A stretch of 64,000 nucleotides of DNA from Paenibacillus arenilitoris (lineage in GTDB: Bacteria > Bacillota > Bacilli > Paenibacillales > Paenibacillaceae), in assembly GCF_014705655.1 (NCBI RefSeq), contig NZ_JACXIY010000040.1, positions 1 through 64,000 of the forward strand. Reading direction: 5' to 3'. The position numbers and the translations under genes are program-made. The notes under the pieces are model-generated. The model made no database searches and was not told the DNA's origin. It worked only from the letters and a program-made list of their open reading frames with translations. The number at the start of each line of letters is the position of its first letter. Positions within the stretch are counted from its first letter, which is position 1. Below, in pieces: positions 60,340 to 64,000 of the stretch.

Positions 60340-60510
60340 CGGGTTGGCCTACAGCACCTGTAGCACACGAATTAGGTATACTAACTAATCAATATTATCC
60401 ATTATATTATACTAACTAAATCTTGCAAGCAATCAAAGAGAACGGCTAACTAAGCGCAAAGACTGCGATTGTGCAGCCTTTGCGCCATCGATGAGGCAGC
60501 CGAAAGGAAT

Positions 60511-60532
60511 GCCTGCGTACGCGCAGGCTTTT
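60511..60532 (+). terminator. Possible terminator hairpin
   Basis: GCCTGCG and CGCAGGC pair around a short loop, followed by four T residues on the plus strand. No plus-strand gene ends here. Confidence 0.35.
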
Positions 60533-60742
60533 CAAGACGCGAGCCCCTATCGAGCTTATCCAAACGAAAAAACCTGCACATCCGCTCGCATTTTGCTTCA
60601 CAGCCCGCATGAAGCGGTCAAAAGCCTGTACATTTGCAGTACATTTGCCAGGCTTCGGCACAAGACTCGTGCCTGGGAGCAGAACACGCGGCGGCTTCGG
60701 CGCGTGAAGCATCATTTGCTCAAGATGGCGGCAACAGAAATG

Positions 60743-60773
60743 AAAAAAAGGCGGTGCAGGGGTAAGACCGCCT
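60743..60773 (-). terminator. Terminator of the cohesin-SLH gene
   Basis: AGGCGGT and ACCGCCT pair around eleven bases, followed by seven T residues on the minus strand. Confidence 0.85.
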
Positions 60774-60830
60774 AGCGCCGCCATTTTCCAAGCAAACCTT
60801 CTTTTGGGTCAGCCCTGGTAGAATTAACGA

Positions 60831-61943
60831 TCAGGATTGGTTGTTCCCGTTCCGAATGTAGGAGTAGACATTATAAATAATCATGGCTGCCTGTGCGCGA
60901 TTGGCATTGCGCTTGGGATGAATGCTGTTCGTATACCCTTGCACCATGCCCAGCTCCGTCAATACCGCAATGCTTGGACCCGCATAATCCGCAATCGCGC
61001 CTCGATCGCCGTATTTCCGCAGAACGCTCATGTCCGCCTCTCCGCCAATTCGATCGGCCGCGCGAAGCGCGCGTTCCGTCAGCGCCATCATTTCCTCTCT
61101 TGCAAGAGGCGAGGCAGGGCGGAACAGCCCGCGGCCGTCCCCCTTCGCAATGCCGAGACTAGCCGCCGACGCCACCGAATCGGCGTAATAGGCATCTGCG
61201 TCCACATCTGCGAAGCGATATTCGGGCGGCGCCGCAAGCTCAAGCGTTCTCATGAGAAGCAGCAGGAAGTCGGCTCTCTTAACAAGCTTCCCCGGACTGA
61301 ACGTATCCTCTGTCGTGCCAAGAATGATGCCCTCGGAAGCAAGCGCGGCGATCTCTTCCCGCGCCCATTCGAAGCCGGCAAGATCCTTGAACGGATTCGT
61401 CCCGACCACAGTCAAAGCGGCGCTCGATTCGACTTGATCGGTTGCACGAATCAACTTGGAATCGACCGCGCTAACCTCTCGCAGAACGACCTCCGCTCTT
61501 CCCGCTTGAATAGCCTCGAAGCGGATCGTATACAGGACGCGGGTGCCGCTAATCCCGGCAACGTCGCCTACGAGCGTATGCGCAAGCTTGACCTCGCCGC
61601 CTTCGACGATCGGCTTCACCGAGAAGCCCGGCACATCCGTCGCGGCATCCAGCCATTTCAACTTATTGGCATCGAACGCCAGACCGATTTCAAAGGCGTA
61701 GACGTCTTTCAGCCGCTCTCCCCGAACGACGAGCTGGACGGTCTCTCCTTTAAGCGGTTCGTTCTCCAGGGCGGTCATGCTGTAATTCGGCTTCGTGTCC
61801 TTTTGCTCCAAGGCTGCGGCTGACGGAGCCGCAACCGTTGTCGAAGCGGCCGAAGCTTGGCCGGCGCTTCCGACACTAAACTCCATGCAGCTTATCGCTG
61901 CAATAAGAAGCAGAAAACGGGTCAACCAGCCTCGCAGCTTCAT
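60831..61943 (-). CDS. Cohesin-SLH surface anchor protein
   Basis: The 370-residue exported protein has a signal peptide (cleavage near GQASA), a cohesin-type domain at about residues 60-180 (ETVQLVVRGERLKDVYAFEI, FDANKLKWLD), and three SLH repeats (FSPGKLVKRADFLLLLMRTL, FRPASPLAREEMMAL, IHPKRNANRAQAAMIIY). Cohesins bind dockerins; SLH repeats bind wall polymer. It therefore could hold dockerin-bearing enzymes on the cell surface. The enzyme gene upstream has such a dockerin. AGGAGG precedes the ATG. A terminator follows. Confidence 0.85.
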   Translation of the reverse strand: MKLRGWLTRFLLLIAAISCMEFSVGSAGQASAASTTVAAPSAAALEQKDTKPNYSMTALENEPLKGETVQLVVRGERLKDVYAFEIGLAFDANKLKWLDAATDVPGFSVKPIVEGGEVKLAHTLVGDVAGISGTRVLYTIRFEAIQAGRAEVVLREVSAVDSKLIRATDQVESSAALTVVGTNPFKDLAGFEWAREEIAALASEGIILGTTEDTFSPGKLVKRADFLLLLMRTLELAAPPEYRFADVDADAYYADSVASAASLGIAKGDGRGLFRPASPLAREEMMALTERALRAADRIGGEADMSVLRKYGDRGAIADYAGPSIAVLTELGMVQGYTNSIHPKRNANRAQAAMIIYNVYSYIRNGNNQS

Positions 61944-62013
61944 TTAAACGACCTCCTATGCGTTGTCCTTCAGAAGTTAAGCCCGATATCGTCACGCTTT
62001 TTTGTAACTTCCG

Positions 62014-64000
62014 TTACTCGAACACCTTTTGAGCCATAGCCGCGAGATCCTCGATGCCGATTTTGCCGTCATCGTTCAAATCCGCTTTTTTGTACCGATC
62101 CCAGTCGGGATCCGTCGACGCTTTGCCGTATGCCGCGGCAATCATGCCCAGATCGCCGATCGAGTATTTGCCGTCGTCGTTCAAGTCTCCCGAGTGATCC
62201 TCGGCAACGATTTGAATGCCGTGAGAAGCTCCCTCGAGCCGGAACTCCGCGCCTTCGCCATCGGCCAGAATCGCATTCGTCAAGGAGACGGTCGCGGTGA
62301 CGGTCTCGTCGGTTGCTTTCGCGAGGAAATGCAGCTTCAGCATGTCGCCGTTCGCCTGACCGTCCAGGTTCACGAGCAGCAGCCTGATTTGTCCTTGCGA
62401 CGGCGTCCGGCCGGCAATCATGACCTCCTCCGAAGCCTCCTCCGCGGATACGAATTCCAGCTGGTCAGCGTCATAGGCGAACGTTACGTCCTGTGCATAT
62501 ACGGCTTGCTCGACATGGCTTAGACCGTACTTCACCTCAAAGCTCTGTTCCGCATCGATCTCCGAAGGTCCGGTAACGGATGCTTCCGGAGCTTCGGCAC
62601 CCGCTTCATGCCCGAATACTTTGAATTCCCATAACGAATAGCCGTGAAAGGTACCTCTGGACGTGCCGTACATGCGAACGTATCTGGCTTCGGTTTCCTC
62701 GAACGAAACGATATCGAGACCGCCGTCGCCCGTCGTCGTGCCGTAGACATCGGTCCAGTTCTCCCCGTCGTTCGATACTTGAATCCGGTAAGCGCTGCCG
62801 TATGCGGCTTCCCAATCCAGGTTGACGCGCTTAATGCGCTTCGGGGCTTCGAGGTCGACCTGAATCCACTGCGGATCGGAAGATTCGGATGCCCAGCGCG
62901 TTTCGCCGTCGCCGTCATTGGCACCAGCCGCCTGGTGCGAGCTCTCCGAGGAAGAGGCGGTAATCGGCTTGCCTTGAGCCAGTTCAACCGGCTCCGGACC
63001 GGTCGGCGGCGTCAAGTCCAGCTCCGGATTGGCCAGATCGAGCTTATACATCATCTGATTGTAGTTGTATCGCGGCATAGCGGGAGCTTCCGTGAACATA
63101 TTCGTGAAGGTCGCCTCGAAATAGAGGAAACGTCCGTCGTCCTTGATGAAATATTCATGCTGGGAAGGATTATAGAAGGAGTACTCGTCGTGCGTAATGA
63201 TTCGTTTCGCGATTTTCCATGGCCCGTTAGGCGCTGGCGCTTCCGCGAACCAAAGCTCGCCCAGCAGCGACGTCCGGCCGAATTTCTCTTGGCCGATCAT
63301 CACGTAGCTTTCGCGATATTCGTTCCATTCGACGGAGCTTTGGGCGAGTTGAATCTCGTCGCCCGAATCGGCATCCTTCAGCTGGAAGTAGCGCTCGTCG
63401 CCGGTTTCGATCAAACCGAGCCGGATAAGCTCCTTCTCCCGTTCCTGCGTAAGCATTTGCGTATTTTTCTTCCAGCCCCATACGAGGTTCCCCTCGGCGT
63501 CGCGCTCCAGCTGCGTGTTCGCCCCGTCGTAAGTCGTCCCGGGCGCGAGCGGCGTGAACGATTCGTATTGCGTATAATCCACGATCGCATCCATTTTCGC
63601 CTCTACCCGAAGATTGGGGTACGTATGCTGGGTGAAAATATAATACCCTTTGCCGCCGTCCTCGTAATAAGTCCCTTGGCCGTCCTTGCCCGGATAGCGC
63701 CAGTCGCTCTTGCCCGGGAATTGGACCAGCTGCTCGAACTCCTGCTTCACGTCGCTCCAGATGAGAATGCCGTAAGCGTTAGGATCGGGCGTATGCGTGC
63801 TGTAGGCGGCCAGCAGCCGTTCCTCGCCGTCCTCGTCCTCTACGGTCATAAGACCGAATATCCAGGCGATGCCGGCTCCGTCTGGAAGCGGCGGAACCAA
63901 GCTTTTGACAAAACCGTCCTCGCGGGTTATATAGTCCAGATCGACGCCGACATCGAGGTCGAGACCTTGACCCGGCAGCTTCGACGTGGCGCCCGTCACG
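62014..64000 (-). CDS. Multidomain enzyme with F5/8-C, cohesin and dockerin (5' end outside window)
   Basis: The frame is open to the window edge, so the N-terminus is missing; 661 residues are visible. The first 340 residues look like the C-terminal part of a five-bladed glycosidase-type domain (GH43-like by feel, e.g. GPWKIAKRIITHDEYSFYNP), but I cannot name the family. An F5/8 type C carbohydrate-binding domain follows (TRWASESSDPQWIQVDLEAP, SLWEFKVFG), then a cohesin-type domain (VTFAYDADQLEFVS), and a C-terminal type I dockerin with two calcium loops, DLNDDGKYSIGDLGMIA and DLNDDGKIGIEDLAAMA. It is probably secreted and surface-held. Confidence 0.8.
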   Translation of the reverse strand, partial: VTGATSKLPGQGLDLDVGVDLDYITREDGFVKSLVPPLPDGAGIAWIFGLMTVEDEDGEERLLAAYSTHTPDPNAYGILIWSDVKQEFEQLVQFPGKSDWRYPGKDGQGTYYEDGGKGYYIFTQHTYPNLRVEAKMDAIVDYTQYESFTPLAPGTTYDGANTQLERDAEGNLVWGWKKNTQMLTQEREKELIRLGLIETGDERYFQLKDADSGDEIQLAQSSVEWNEYRESYVMIGQEKFGRTSLLGELWFAEAPAPNGPWKIAKRIITHDEYSFYNPSQHEYFIKDDGRFLYFEATFTNMFTEAPAMPRYNYNQMMYKLDLANPELDLTPPTGPEPVELAQGKPITASSSESSHQAAGANDGDGETRWASESSDPQWIQVDLEAPKRIKRVNLDWEAAYGSAYRIQVSNDGENWTDVYGTTTGDGGLDIVSFEETEARYVRMYGTSRGTFHGYSLWEFKVFGHEAGAEAPEASVTGPSEIDAEQSFEVKYGLSHVEQAVYAQDVTFAYDADQLEFVSAEEASEEVMIAGRTPSQGQIRLLLVNLDGQANGDMLKLHFLAKATDETVTATVSLTNAILADGEGAEFRLEGASHGIQIVAEDHSGDLNDDGKYSIGDLGMIAAAYGKASTDPDWDRYKKADLNDDGKIGIEDLAAMAQKVFE

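Larger units (their letters stand above)
60340..60830. other. Hairpin-rich intergenic region without a gene
   Basis: The left end is AT-rich with a 12-base direct repeat TATACTAACTAA at 60377-60388 and 60408-60419, 31 bases apart. Then come several inverted repeats: GCGCAAAG/CTTTGCGC (60454-60485), GCCTGCG/CGCAGGC (60511-60530), AGCCTG/CAGGCT enclosing two copies of TACATTTGC (about 60622-60655), and GGCAC/GTGCC. Open frames of 95 to 112 codons cross it on both strands but run through these hairpins, so I do not call them genes. Confidence 0.5.

Noticed and set aside
60446..60784. 112-codon minus-strand and 95-codon plus-strand frames in the hairpin-rich gap
   Set aside because: They overlap each other and several inverted repeats including the terminator of the cohesin-SLH gene; no ribosome site or known motif is seen.
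1..64000. Mobile elements, prophage, tRNA or rRNA genes
   Set aside because: No transposase, integrase or phage protein motif and no RNA gene sequence was recognised on either strand.

Overview
The window looks like the chromosome of an endospore-forming, GC-rich Bacillota of the Paenibacillaceae (Paenibacillus/Cohnella type). The evidence is an alpha/beta-type spore DNA-binding protein (SASP), a GerA-type germinant receptor operon, three S-layer-homology (SLH) surface proteins, strong GGAGG ribosome sites, several TTG/GTG starts, and a paeninodin-type lasso peptide cluster. I see no rRNA, tRNA, CRISPR array, insertion sequence or phage gene.

Layout. 1-14.6 kb is ordinary chromosome: AraC regulator, PLP aminotransferase, EcsAB-like ABC transporter, SLH protein, DEAD-box helicase, SDR, CheX, zinc phospholipase-C-like protein, HRDC protein, two small proteins, an amino-acid/dicarboxylate symporter and a membrane metallophosphoesterase. 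14.7-20.6 kb is a complete lasso peptide operon in the order cyclase, precursor, HPr-kinase-like kinase, PqqD-like B1, B2 protease, ABC exporter. 20.7-21.3 kb holds a SinR-like repressor and a convergent SinI-like anti-repressor. 21.5-48.1 kb is a leftward exopolysaccharide (EPS) locus of about 22 genes starting with epsA, epsB and epsC and ending with galE; a second SinR-like gene lies just upstream of epsA. 48.8-53.3 kb is one giant SLH protein. 53.6-60.4 kb has the SASP gene, an AT-richer gerA-type operon, a GntR/LacI-type regulator and two gene remnants. 60.8-64 kb has a cohesin-SLH anchor and the 3' part of a cohesin-dockerin enzyme.

How the parts connect. A perfect GTTCT-N6-AGAAC element, the inverted form of the Bacillus subtilis SinR box GTTCTYT, occurs five times, all between genes: twice before the lasso operon, once before epsA, once before the epsA-linked sinR-like gene, and once at an internal promoter of the EPS operon before a nucleotidyltransferase gene. 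In epsA and the sinR-like gene it fills the 17-bp spacer of a sigma-A promoter; in the lasso and nucleotidyltransferase promoters it starts exactly 8 bp after the -10. With two SinR-like repressors and a SinI-like antagonist present, the simplest reading is a Sin-type biofilm switch that controls EPS and a phosphorylated lasso peptide together. The gap between epsB and epsC also holds a strongly structured RNA at the position where B. subtilis has the EAR (eps-associated) antitermination RNA.

Functions are assigned from protein motifs and gene order only; no database search was possible. Start codons were chosen from ribosome binding sites.
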